Shown here: positions 1 through 7,161 of the stretch, piece after piece | How the letters are laid out: each line of letters starts with the position of its first letter | Position numbering within the stretch: the stretch's first letter is position 1 | NCBI GenBank assembly: GCA_016191895.1 | Contig: JACPVD010000129.1 | Location: 1-8,345 of the forward strand | Origin: Chloroflexota bacterium | GTDB taxonomy: Bacteria; Chloroflexota; Anaerolineae; Anaerolineales; Villigracilaceae | Direction: 5' to 3' | DNA length: 8,345 nt | Notes under the pieces: model-generated | Database searches by the model: none | What the model saw: the letters and a program-made list of their open reading frames with translations, nothing else | What the model was told of the DNA's origin: nothing | Program-made: the position numbers and the translations under genes

Positions 1-7
1 CAGAGTC

Positions 8-14
8 AGGAGAG
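8..14 (+). promoter_or_regulatory. Ribosome binding site of rpoB
   Basis: AGGAGAG lies 4 nt before the ATG at 19, a good match to the anti-Shine-Dalgarno sequence. It supports ATG 19 as the true start of rpoB. Only 18 bases precede the gene, so its promoter and any upstream partner genes are outside the window. Confidence 0.85.
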
Positions 15-18
15 AAGA

Positions 19-3000
19 ATGGCATCTTCTTTGCCCCAAAAAACGTACGCGCGAATTCCAGTAAAGTTAGATCTTCCCAACCTCATTGAAGTACAACTTG
101 ATTCATTTGAAAGACTCAAGAAAGAGGGATTGAACGACCTCTTTCATGAGATTTCGCCGATTGAGTCCTATAACAAGGGGATGAAGTTGTTCTTCCCGAG
201 CCGCAGCCCGGAGGCCCAGCAATTTGGGCTCAAGTACTGGTTTGGCGACCCCAAACACGGCATCGAGGAATGTGTCGAACGAGACCTGACGTATGCAAGC
301 CCACTGTATGTTTCCGTGCTTTTGTCCGGCCCCGATGTTCCCCAGCCGATTAAGCAGGATATTTTTCTCGGCGACTTCCCGGAGATGACCGATAAAGGCA
401 CGTTCATTGTCAATGGCACGGAACGCGTGGTGGTCTCGCAGTTAATTCGTTCTCCCGGCGTCTATTTTGAAGCCCCCGCCGATCGCGCCACAGGCCGTCC
501 ATTGGCGATGGCGAAGTTGATTCCCGATCGCGGCGCGTGGATGGAGTTCGAGACACGCAAGTCCGATTACATCATCCTGAAGTTCAACCGCAAACGCACA
601 GTTCCTATTACAGTGTTTCTGCGCGCCCTGGCCGCGGTGAATGATGGCACGAAGGACTCTCCCATCAAATTCGGTACAGACGAGGAAATCCTTTCCATAT
701 TTAAGGATGTGGATAACAACCCGGAGCGGCTGTTCATCGCGTCTTCGCTTAAGCAGGAGCCGGATTGGAGCCAGTCCAACCAGTCGATCCCCAATGCCGC
801 GCTGATCGAGTTTTTCAAAAAGATGCGCCCCGGCGATCCCGCCACACTCGATAATGCGCGTCAGTTTCTCGAAGAACAATTGTTCGACCAGCGCCACTAC
901 GACCTCGAACGCGTGGGTCGCTATAAATTAAATCAAAAACTTGATTTGAATATTCCCATCCCGCATCGAACCGTCACAAAGAACGACGTGATCCGTTTGA
1001 TTCGCCGCATGATTCAGATCAATAACGGGGCCGAACGCCCCGACGATATCGACCACCTCGGCAACCGCCGCGTCAAGACGGTGGGGGAGTTGATCCAAAA
1101 CAAACTGAGAATCGGCCTGCGCCGCATGGAGCGTGTGATCAAGGAACGCATGTCCATTCGCGACCAGGAGCAACTTTCGCCTGTGACATTGGTCAATATC
1201 CGCCCGGTGGTTGCGGCCTTGCGGGAATTCTTCGGGTCGTCGCAACTCTCGCAGTTTATGGATCAAACCAACCCGTTGGCCGAGTTGCGTCATAAGCGCA
1301 CCCTTTCGGCGCTGGGGCCGGGCGGCCTTCGCCGCGAACGCGCCGGCTTCGACGTCCGCGATGTCCACCACTCGCATTATGGACGCATCTGTCCGATTGA
1401 AACACCTGAAGGTCCGAACATCGGCCTCATCGGGCGTTTGGCTTCATTCGCCCGCGTAAACGAATATGGGTTTATCGAAACGCCCTACCGTAAGGTGTAC
1501 AAGTCGTTTGCGGCCACGGATGAGCGCCTGGAAGGCCGCACCTTAAGTGAAGATCTTTACGATCCCAAGACCGAGGAACTGCTCTTCAAATCGGGAACCA
1601 TCATCGATTCTCGAGCCATGAAAAAGATCGCGAAAGTCGGAAACGATATCAGCGTTGTTCCGTTCGTGTCCGATGAGATCGAATACCTCTCCGCAGATGC
1701 CGAGGACAAATACACGATTGCCCAGGCAAACGCCCATTTGACAGATAACAAGGAGTTCTCGCGCGAACGGATCTCCTGCCGATACCACTCTGGCTTTTTA
1801 TTTGCGGGGTCTGAAACAATCGATTATATGGATGTCGCGCCGCATCAGGTGGTGGGAATCAGCGCGGCGTTGATCCCATTCCTCGAGCATGACGATGCAA
1901 ACCGCGCGTTGATGGGATCGAACATGATGGCGCAGGCCGTTCCGTTGGTGCGTCCCGAAATTCCTCTTGTATCCACAGGCATGGAAGGCCATGCCGCATT
2001 GGACTCGGGCCAGGTTGTAGTCGCTGAGGCGGATGGGGAAGTCGTCTCGGTAACCGGATCCACCATCACGGTCAAGGAAAAGAGAAGCGGAAATCGCGTC
2101 TACCAACTTCGCAAATACCAGCGATCCAATCAAAGCACGTGTATCGATCAACGTCCGTCTGTCGTTAAAGGACAGGTGATCAAGAAGGGCGATATTATCG
2201 CCGATTCGTCCTCTACAGACAGCGGCAGGATCGCCCTCGGACAAAACGTGGTGGTCGCATTCCTTTCATGGGAGGGGGGCAACTTCGAAGACGCGATCTT
2301 GCTTTCGGAACGTCTGGTTCAGGATGATCGCTTCACTTCGGTTCATATTGAAAAACATGAAGTGGAAGCGCGGGATACAAAACTCGGCCCCGAAGAAATC
2401 ACCCGCGACATTCCCAACGTGGGCGACGACGCGATCAAAGACCTCGACGAAAACGGGATCATCCGCATCGGAGCAGAGGTTGGCCCGAATGATATTCTTG
2501 TCGGAAAGATCACGCCCAAAGGCGAAAAGGAACTTACGCCCGAGGAGCGGTTGTTGCGCGCCATCTTTGGCGAAAAGTCCCGCGATGTGAAAGATACATC
2601 CCTGCGCATGCCTCATGGAGAACGCGGCAAAGTTGTGGATGTGAAAGTCTTTACCCGCGAAGAGAATTCTGATCTCTCGGCAGGCGTGGATATGATGGTG
2701 CGCGTTTCGGTGGCGCAACGCCGCAAGATCACGGCAGGCGACAAGATGGCTGGCCGTCATGGAAATAAGGGTGTGGTTTCCAAAGTGGTGCCTGTTGAGG
2801 ATATGCCCTTCCTTGAAGATGGCACCCCGGTTGATCTTATCCTCAATCCGCTGGGCGTTCCGGGCCGTATGAATATCGGCCAGGTGTTGGAAGTGCATCT
2901 TGGCTGGGCGGCAAAGCGCATGGGATTCCGCGCCATCACGCCGGTGTTCGATGGCGCCAGCGAGGAACAAATCGAGGCCGAACTCGCCCGCGCATGGATT

Positions 3001-3918
3001 ATGGATCAGGCTTGGAAGGAATCTGTTGAACGCGCCTGGGAATGGATCAAGGAACAGGAGTACGATCCAAATTCCATTCAGGATGACGATGAAGTCAGGC
3101 GTTTGTATCTTGAACACTGGTTGAAGAAACGCAAGTACGATATTTACAGTTTGAACGACCCCGATTATGCGCGTCATGCGACAGCGAAAGAGTGGTTGCG
3201 CGAAAAGGGCTATTCCAACCCGGAAGAGATTCTCCTCGACGACCGCGACGTGGCAAACCACGACCCGGAAGTTGACGACATGACTGTGAAGGCCTGCCTG
3301 CGCTTGTGGATGGAAGCCAACGGCATTACGCGCCGTGTCGCCGAAGACAAGGTCTACGATACCGCGCAGGAACTGGCAAAGGAAAAAGGAATACCCCTTC
3401 CTATTCTTGGTAAACAGTTATTGCGCGACGGCAAGACGGGCATTCCATACGATCAACCCGTTACTGTTGGCGTAATGACCATCCTCAAACTTCATCACCT
3501 TGTCGAAGATAAGGTTCATGCGCGTTCCACCGGCCCATACAGCCTGGTTACACAACAGCCTCTTGGCGGCAAGGCGCAATTCGGCGGTCAGCGTTTCGGC
3601 GAGATGGAAGTATGGGCGCTCGAAGCGTATGGCGCCGCCCACACACTTCAGGAGATGTTGACGGTTAAGTCTGATGACGTACAGGGACGAGTCAATACTT
3701 ATGAAGCCATCGTAAAGAACGAGCCGATTGAAGAACCGAGTATCCCCGCGTCATTCCGCGTATTGGTCAAGGAATTACAATCTCTCGGCCTTGCGGTGGA
3801 AGCCATCAATGAGGGTGGCGATGTGGTGAAGTTTGGCAAGGATGACGAAAAAGCGCATCCGCCAAAACACGAGACCGGCCTGCTCAGCCTTGGAGAAAAC
3901 CGGGGCGGGAAAAAGTAA
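19..3918 (+). CDS. rpoB: DNA-directed RNA polymerase subunit beta
   Basis: Beta subunit of RNA polymerase (1299 aa), which with beta-prime forms the catalytic cleft and carries the rifampicin pocket. Seen: the N-terminal protrusion and lobe (about 15-390); the rifampicin region beginning [11 protein letters not shown] (406-416) and continuing through [12 protein letters not shown] (425 onward) and [13 protein letters not shown]; the NFED motif with E757-D758; the catalytic lysines K909 and K917 in [12 protein letters not shown]; and the C-terminal clamp segment with [30 protein letters not shown] (about 1170-1200, given in part as key motif). The protein is about 100 residues longer than the Bacillus type, mainly because of an insertion of about 130 residues (roughly 992-1125) between the FDGA and DGKTG motifs; a tail of about 35 charged residues follows the usual end. 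Oddities are T428 where E. coli has Arg529, and GGNFED where GYNFED is usual. The next gene is rpsL, not rpoC. Identity is certain; the Chloroflexota affiliation is inferred. Confidence 0.99.
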   Translation: MASSLPQKTYARIPVKLDLPNLIEVQLDSFERLKKEGLNDLFHEISPIESYNKGMKLFFPSRSPEAQQFGLKYWFGDPKHGIEECVERDLTYASPLYVSVLLSGPDVPQPIKQDIFLGDFPEMTDKGTFIVNGTERVVVSQLIRSPGVYFEAPADRATGRPLAMAKLIPDRGAWMEFETRKSDYIILKFNRKRTVPITVFLRALAAVNDGTKDSPIKFGTDEEILSIFKDVDNNPERLFIASSLKQEPDWSQSNQSIPNAALIEFFKKMRPGDPATLDNARQFLEEQLFDQRHYDLERVGRYKLNQKLDLNIPIPHRTVTKNDVIRLIRRMIQINNGAERPDDIDHLGNRRVKTVGELIQNKLRIGLRRMERVIKERMSIRDQEQLSPVTLVNIRPVVAALREFFGSSQLSQFMDQTNPLAELRHKRTLSALGPGGLRRERAGFDVRDVHHSHYGRICPIETPEGPNIGLIGRLASFARVNEYGFIETPYRKVYKSFAATDERLEGRTLSEDLYDPKTEELLFKSGTIIDSRAMKKIAKVGNDISVVPFVSDEIEYLSADAEDKYTIAQANAHLTDNKEFSRERISCRYHSGFLFAGSETIDYMDVAPHQVVGISAALIPFLEHDDANRALMGSNMMAQAVPLVRPEIPLVSTGMEGHAALDSGQVVVAEADGEVVSVTGSTITVKEKRSGNRVYQLRKYQRSNQSTCIDQRPSVVKGQVIKKGDIIADSSSTDSGRIALGQNVVVAFLSWEGGNFEDAILLSERLVQDDRFTSVHIEKHEVEARDTKLGPEEITRDIPNVGDDAIKDLDENGIIRIGAEVGPNDILVGKITPKGEKELTPEERLLRAIFGEKSRDVKDTSLRMPHGERGKVVDVKVFTREENSDLSAGVDMMVRVSVAQRRKITAGDKMAGRHGNKGVVSKVVPVEDMPFLEDGTPVDLILNPLGVPGRMNIGQVLEVHLGWAAKRMGFRAITPVFDGASEEQIEAELARAWIMDQAWKESVERAWEWIKEQEYDPNSIQDDDEVRRLYLEHWLKKRKYDIYSLNDPDYARHATAKEWLREKGYSNPEEILLDDRDVANHDPEVDDMTVKACLRLWMEANGITRRVAEDKVYDTAQELAKEKGIPLPILGKQLLRDGKTGIPYDQPVTVGVMTILKLHHLVEDKVHARSTGPYSLVTQQPLGGKAQFGGQRFGEMEVWALEAYGAAHTLQEMLTVKSDDVQGRVNTYEAIVKNEPIEEPSIPASFRVLVKELQSLGLAVEAINEGGDVVKFGKDDEKAHPPKHETGLLSLGENRGGKK
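2992..3393 (+). repeat. RpoB lineage-specific insertion with 25-residue tryptophan-anchored repeats
   Basis: In-frame insertion inside rpoB, about residues 992-1125. Bacillus-type RpoB has about 22 residues between FDGA and DGRTG; here there are about 155. Three units start at W1009, W1034 and W1059, exactly 25 residues apart, and fit W-[IL]-[KR]-[EK]-x-x-[Y]-[DS], with Y1015, Y1040 and Y1065 in register. The linkers also align: [QN]-D-x-D-x-x-R, with D1022/D1047, D1024/D1049 and R1027/R1052. A weaker fourth unit begins at W1097 (WMEANG). The segment is rich in charged residues and looks helical. The DNA copies have diverged, so this is a protein-level repeat. Function unknown; insertion boundaries are approximate. 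Confidence 0.8.
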
Positions 3919-3926
3919 AATTCCCA

Positions 3927-3955
3927 TTGACGCGACAGGTATGGCGTGATAAACT
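3927..3955 (+). promoter_or_regulatory. Predicted sigma70-type promoter for the rpsL-rpsG-fusA-tuf operon
   Basis: TTGACG (3927-3932, 5 of 6 to TTGACA), a 17-bp spacer and TAAACT (3950-3955, 4 of 6 to TATAAT), preceded by TG one base upstream (3947-3948), which gives an extended -10. It starts 9 bp after the rpoB stop codon. Transcription would begin near 3962, leaving a leader of about 150 nt before rpsL. This is inference from consensus matching; no transcript data are available. Confidence 0.6.
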
Positions 3956-3980
3956 AATCCGCCGTTGCCTACCAAAGCAA

Positions 3981-4000
3981 GAGCGGCTTTGCCCCCGCTC
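3981..4000 (+). promoter_or_regulatory. GC-rich stem-loop in the rpsL leader
   Basis: GAGCGG (3981-3986) and CCGCTC (3995-4000) form a perfect 6-bp stem around an 8-nt loop. No T-run follows, so it is not a terminator by itself. It is incompatible with the alternative stem 3973-3978/3986-3991. Its role is unknown. Confidence 0.4.
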
Positions 4001-4021
4001 GACTCATTGGCAGCCAAATAC

Positions 4022-4060
4022 AAATGAGGCCATCAGGGATTGTTGTTGATGGTCTCATTT
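4022..4060 (+). terminator. Terminator-like or attenuator hairpin upstream of rpsL
   Basis: The arms 4022-4035 and 4047-4060 pair over 14 bp with one G-U wobble (4029-4053) around an 11-nt loop. Taking the inner 10 bp as the stem, it is followed by ATTTATTG, a modest T-rich run, with A-rich bases on the other side. It may end rpoB transcription, or act as an attenuator for transcripts from the promoter at 3927-3955, because it lies downstream of that promoter and 52 nt before rpsL. The weak T-tract makes complete termination uncertain, and some read-through into rpsL must be possible if that promoter is the main one. Confidence 0.55.
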
Positions 4061-4112
4061 ATTGCGAATTTTCAAATGAAATTGTGAAAGAACCTTGTAA
4101 TCGGAGAAGAAC

Positions 4113-4529
4113 ATGCCGACAGTAAACCAAATGGTCCGCAAGGGCCGCAAGAATTCCAAATCAAAAAGCAAGGCTCCCGCTTTGCAGTTCACGCTGAATA
4201 GTTTCAAACAGCGTCGCGTGCGCCAGGATAAGGGCGCGCCGCAAAAGCGCGGAGTTTGCACCGTCGTCCGCACCATGACGCCCAAGAAACCCAATTCGGC
4301 GTTGCGCAAGATTGCGCGTGTGCGTTTGACAAATGGGATTGAAGTCACGGCGTACATCCCCGGCGAAGGCCACCAGTTGCAGGAACACTCGGTTGTGCTT
4401 GTTCGCGGCGGCCGTGTGAAAGACCTGCCCGGCGTTCGTTATCATATTGTGCGCGGCTCCCTCGATACAACCGGTGTGGCCAATCGCAAGCAGGGCCGCT
4501 CAAAGTACGGCGCAAAGCGCCCGAAGTAA
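4113..4529 (+). CDS. rpsL: 30S ribosomal protein S12
   Basis: S12 (138 aa) sits at the decoding centre of the small ribosomal subunit and helps control accuracy of tRNA selection. Seen: the N-terminal [12 protein letters not shown], then [35 protein letters not shown] and [13 protein letters not shown] motifs. K58 and K103 match the two lysines (E. coli 42 and 87, mature numbering) whose change gives streptomycin resistance, so the protein is of wild-type form. D104, the usual methylthiolation site, is present. The extra residues at about 25-42 relative to E. coli are shared with the Bacillus-type 138-aa S12 and are not a novelty. V51 replaces the arginine usual after GVCT. GGAG 6 nt before the ATG supports this start. 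First gene of the str-type cluster, 23 bp ahead of rpsG. Confidence 0.99.
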   Translation: MPTVNQMVRKGRKNSKSKSKAPALQFTLNSFKQRRVRQDKGAPQKRGVCTVVRTMTPKKPNSALRKIARVRLTNGIEVTAYIPGEGHQLQEHSVVLVRGGRVKDLPGVRYHIVRGSLDTTGVANRKQGRSKYGAKRPK

Positions 4530-4552
4530 TCATTTAGATGGAGTAATCAAGC

Positions 4553-5020
4553 ATGCGTAGAGCAAAACCTGAGAGACGGGAAATCCTTCCCGATAGTCGT
4601 TTTAATAGCATCAACGTGCAGACCATGGTTCAGCATGTGCTTAAACGTGGCAAGAAGAGCACCGCTGTCCGCCTGATCTATGATGCCATGGATTTAATCA
4701 AAGAACGCACCGAAAAGAATCCTCTGGATGTCTTCGATGGCGCGCTTAAAAACGTCGGCCCTGCAATGGAAGTCCGCCCGCGCCGTGTGGGTGGCGCCAC
4801 CTATCAGGTGCCGATGGAAGTTTCTTCCGATCGCCGCACCACCCTGGCGCTACGCTGGATTCTTGCCGCGGCTCATGATCGCTCCGGTAAATCGTTTTCA
4901 GATAAACTTGCCTCGGAATTGATCGACGCGTTCAATGAAACCGGCTCAGCCATTCGCAAACGGGATGAAACCCACAAAATGGCCGAAGCCAACCGCGCAT
5001 TTTCCCATTACCGTGTTTAA
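4553..5020 (+). CDS. rpsG: 30S ribosomal protein S7
   Basis: S7 (155 aa, the family norm being about 156) nucleates assembly of the 30S head by binding the 3' major domain of 16S rRNA, and lies near the E-site tRNA. Seen: the basic N-terminus with REILPD, the helix segment ending RGKKSTAVRLIYDAM, the beta-hairpin region MEVRPRRVGGATYQVP and the C-terminal KRDETHKMAEANRAFSHYRV. The last residue is valine where tryptophan is common. GGAG at 4540-4543, 9 nt before the ATG, supports the start. The 23-bp gap to rpsL is much shorter than the E. coli S12-S7 spacer that S7 binds to repress translation, so that particular feedback site cannot be present here in the same form. Confidence 0.99.
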   Translation: MRRAKPERREILPDSRFNSINVQTMVQHVLKRGKKSTAVRLIYDAMDLIKERTEKNPLDVFDGALKNVGPAMEVRPRRVGGATYQVPMEVSSDRRTTLALRWILAAAHDRSGKSFSDKLASELIDAFNETGSAIRKRDETHKMAEANRAFSHYRV

Positions 5021-5056
5021 TATTTAGATTTTACTATTTAAGGAAGTAGTTATCGT

Positions 5057-7132
5057 ATGGCCCGTTCGCATCCGTTGGAAAAATACAGAAACATAGGCAT
5101 TATCGCCCACATCGACGCCGGGAAAACCACCACCACCGAGCGTATCATGTTCTATACCGGCATGACGCATCGGATTGGTTCTGTTGACGATGGTACAACT
5201 GTCACCGATTGGATGGTGCAGGAGCGGGAGCGTGGTATTACCATTGTCTCGGCGGCTGTATCAGCGGAGTGGAAGGGATATCAGGTCAATATCATCGACA
5301 CCCCCGGTCACATCGACTTTACCGCTGAAGTCCAGCGCTCGTTGCGCGTGCTGGACGGCGGTGTTGTCGTCTTTGACGCAGTGCAGGGCGTCGAGCCTCA
5401 ATCTGAAACTGTTTGGCGTCAGGCAGACCGCTACGGTGTTCCGCGTATTTGTTTTGTCAACAAGATGGATCGCGTCGGCGCATCCTACGACAGAACCATC
5501 GAAACAATCATCGACCGTTTGGGGGCCAACCCAATTCCCATGCAAATTCCGATCGGATTCGAATCCACCTTCAAAGGCATGATTGACCTGCTTACAATGA
5601 AGGCAACCATTTGGGAAGATGACCTCGGAAAAGACCCAAAGGTTATTGAAATCCCTGAAGAAATGAAACAACAGGCTGTGGAAGCGCGCGCCAAAATGGT
5701 CGAAAAGATCGCCGAACTCGATGAAGACCTGACCGTGAAGTTCCTCGAGGCTCAGGAAATCAGCATTGAAGAACTCAAACTCGCTCTTCGCAAAGGAGTG
5801 CTTGCCACCAAGGCCGCGCCCGTCTTCTGTGGTTCTTCCTTAAAGAACAAAGGTGTGCAGGTTTTGCTTGATGCGGTCATCGATTACCTTCCTTCCCCGG
5901 CAGACAAACCGACTTTTACAGTATCGGAACCGGGCAGCCCCGAAAACACCTTTGATATTTCCGCGCAGGATGACGCTCCCTTGGGAGCCTTGGTATTCAA
6001 GATCGTGACCGATCCTTATGTGGGGAGACTTGCTTACGTGCGTGTTTATTCCGGGGTTTTGAGCCAGGGTCAAACAGTACAAAATACGACTAAAAAAGGA
6101 AGAAAAGAGCGCATTGGTCGTTTGATTCGCATGCATGCCGATCATCGTGAAGACGTTACTGAAATTCGCGCCGGTGATATCGGAGCTGTGCTCGGTTTCA
6201 AGGAAAGTTTTACCGGTGACACCCTTTGCGATTCCAAGCCTCTTGTTCTTGAGACAATTTCCTTCCCCGAACCTGTTATTTCGATAGCCATCGAGCCCAA
6301 GAGTTCCGGCGATCAGGAAAAGATGGGCGAAGCCCTCCGTAAACTCGCGGAAGAAGACCCGACACTGCATGTCAACTCGGACGAAGACTCCGGCCAGACC
6401 ATTTTGCGGGGAATGGGCGAATTGCATCTCGATATCATCGTCGATCGTTTGTTGCGCGAATTCAAAGTTCAGGCCAATGTCGGCGCGCCGCGCGTTGCGT
6501 TCCGCGAATCGATCACAAAAGCGGTCAAGGAAGTCAATTACAAATACGCGAAACAATCCGGCGGCAAGGGCCAGTATGGCCATGTCGTATTCTCGCTGGA
6601 ACCGGGCGAGCGGGGAAGCGGCATTGTGTTCGAAAACAAGATCGTTGGCGGCGCGATTCCCAAAGAATACATCAACCCAATCGAAAAAGGCGTCAAGGAA
6701 GCGGCCGACGGCGGCGTTCTGGCCGGGTACCCGGTTGTCGATGTGAAGATCACCTTGTTCGACGGCTCGTTCCATGAAGTCGACTCAAGTGAAATGGCGT
6801 TCAAGATGGCGGCCATTTTGGGCTTCAAGGAGGGTGTCCACAAGGGCAACCCGATCATGCTTGAACCGATGATGAAAGTCGAAGTCGTTGTTCCCGAGGA
6901 ATACCTTGGTGATGTGATGGGGCAGATCAACAGCCGCCGCGGCCTGATTCAAGGAATGGAAGTCCGCCTTGGAAATGCCCAGGCTGTTAAAGCCATGGTT
7001 CCACTGGCTGAAATGTTCGGGTATGCAACTCAACTGCGCTCCGCCACACAGGGACGCGGAGTTTTCAATATGGAATTTGACCACTATGCGCCAGTGTCGC
7101 AATCAGTGGCTGAACAGATCTTAAAAGGATAA
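5057..7132 (+). CDS. fusA: Elongation factor G
   Basis: EF-G (691 aa) is the GTPase that drives translocation of tRNAs and mRNA on the ribosome and, with RRF, ribosome recycling. Seen: G1 AHIDAGKT (17-24), switch I with RGITI (59-63), G3 DTPGH (81-85), G4 NKMD (135-138) and G5 GSS (259-261, where GSA is usual). Domain II follows (about 305-400), then domain III with [13 protein letters not shown], domain IV with [11 protein letters not shown] and the tip [10 protein letters not shown], where H573 matches the conserved tip histidine, and domain V with [10 protein letters not shown]. The switch I segment GTTVTDWM (46-53) differs from the GAATMDWM usual in classical EF-G, and [12 protein letters not shown] and FDAVQG also deviate. 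AAGGAAG at 5040-5046 is the ribosome binding site, 10 nt upstream. Position between rpsG and tuf fits canonical str-operon EF-G rather than a specialised paralogue. Confidence 0.98.
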   Translation: MARSHPLEKYRNIGIIAHIDAGKTTTTERIMFYTGMTHRIGSVDDGTTVTDWMVQERERGITIVSAAVSAEWKGYQVNIIDTPGHIDFTAEVQRSLRVLDGGVVVFDAVQGVEPQSETVWRQADRYGVPRICFVNKMDRVGASYDRTIETIIDRLGANPIPMQIPIGFESTFKGMIDLLTMKATIWEDDLGKDPKVIEIPEEMKQQAVEARAKMVEKIAELDEDLTVKFLEAQEISIEELKLALRKGVLATKAAPVFCGSSLKNKGVQVLLDAVIDYLPSPADKPTFTVSEPGSPENTFDISAQDDAPLGALVFKIVTDPYVGRLAYVRVYSGVLSQGQTVQNTTKKGRKERIGRLIRMHADHREDVTEIRAGDIGAVLGFKESFTGDTLCDSKPLVLETISFPEPVISIAIEPKSSGDQEKMGEALRKLAEEDPTLHVNSDEDSGQTILRGMGELHLDIIVDRLLREFKVQANVGAPRVAFRESITKAVKEVNYKYAKQSGGKGQYGHVVFSLEPGERGSGIVFENKIVGGAIPKEYINPIEKGVKEAADGGVLAGYPVVDVKITLFDGSFHEVDSSEMAFKMAAILGFKEGVHKGNPIMLEPMMKVEVVVPEEYLGDVMGQINSRRGLIQGMEVRLGNAQAVKAMVPLAEMFGYATQLRSATQGRGVFNMEFDHYAPVSQSVAEQILKG

Positions 7133-7148
7133 TCGTTCTTTTCTACTC

Positions 7149-7154
7149 AAGGAG
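7149..7154 (+). promoter_or_regulatory. Strong ribosome binding site of tuf
   Basis: AAGGAG, a perfect anti-Shine-Dalgarno match, lies 7 nt before the ATG at 7162, in a 29-bp T-rich spacer after fusA. It fixes the tuf start and fits very high translation. No convincing promoter is seen in the spacer, so tuf is probably cotranscribed with fusA. Confidence 0.85.
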
Positions 7155-7161
7155 TTTTATT

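Larger units (their letters stand above)
3962..4112 (+). promoter_or_regulatory. Predicted structured 5' leader of rpsL with competing stem-loops
   Basis: Non-coding stretch between the predicted transcription start and the rpsL ATG. Several local pairings exclude one another. CAAAGC (3973-3978) can pair with GCTTTG (3986-3991), or GAGCGG (3981-3986) with CCGCTC (3995-4000). Further down, CTCATT (4003-4008) can pair with AATGAG (4023-4028), which would break the long hairpin at 4022-4060. The right arm TCATTT (4055-4060) can also pair with AAATGA (4074-4079). Such arrangements are typical of attenuators and ribosomal-protein leaders, but no known riboswitch or r-protein leader family was recognised. 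The rpsL Shine-Dalgarno GGAG lies at 4103-4106. Confidence 0.45.

Noticed and set aside
2266..3261. 331-codon open frame on the minus strand inside rpoB
   Set aside because: It lies fully antisense to a conserved rpoB segment, has no plausible start context or known family, and is explained by codon bias of the sense gene.
4185..4238. Apparent insertion in S12 relative to E. coli
   Set aside because: The Bacillus-type S12 of 138 aa has the same extra segment, so it is an ordinary variant.
4284..4295. Possible streptomycin-resistance change in rpsL
   Set aside because: Both key lysines (K58 and K103) are intact, so nothing suggests resistance.
5021..5056. AT-rich rpsG-fusA spacer with TACTAT as a possible -10
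   Set aside because: The bases 17 bp upstream do not resemble a -35 box, and the start would fall next to the fusA ribosome binding site.
5840..6775. 311-codon open frame on the minus strand inside fusA
   Set aside because: Antisense shadow of a well-conserved EF-G; no ribosome binding site or recognisable domain.
7078..7106. TTGACC near the end of fusA as a -35 box for tuf
   Set aside because: No reasonable -10 element follows at 16-18 bp; it is also coding sequence of conserved EF-G.
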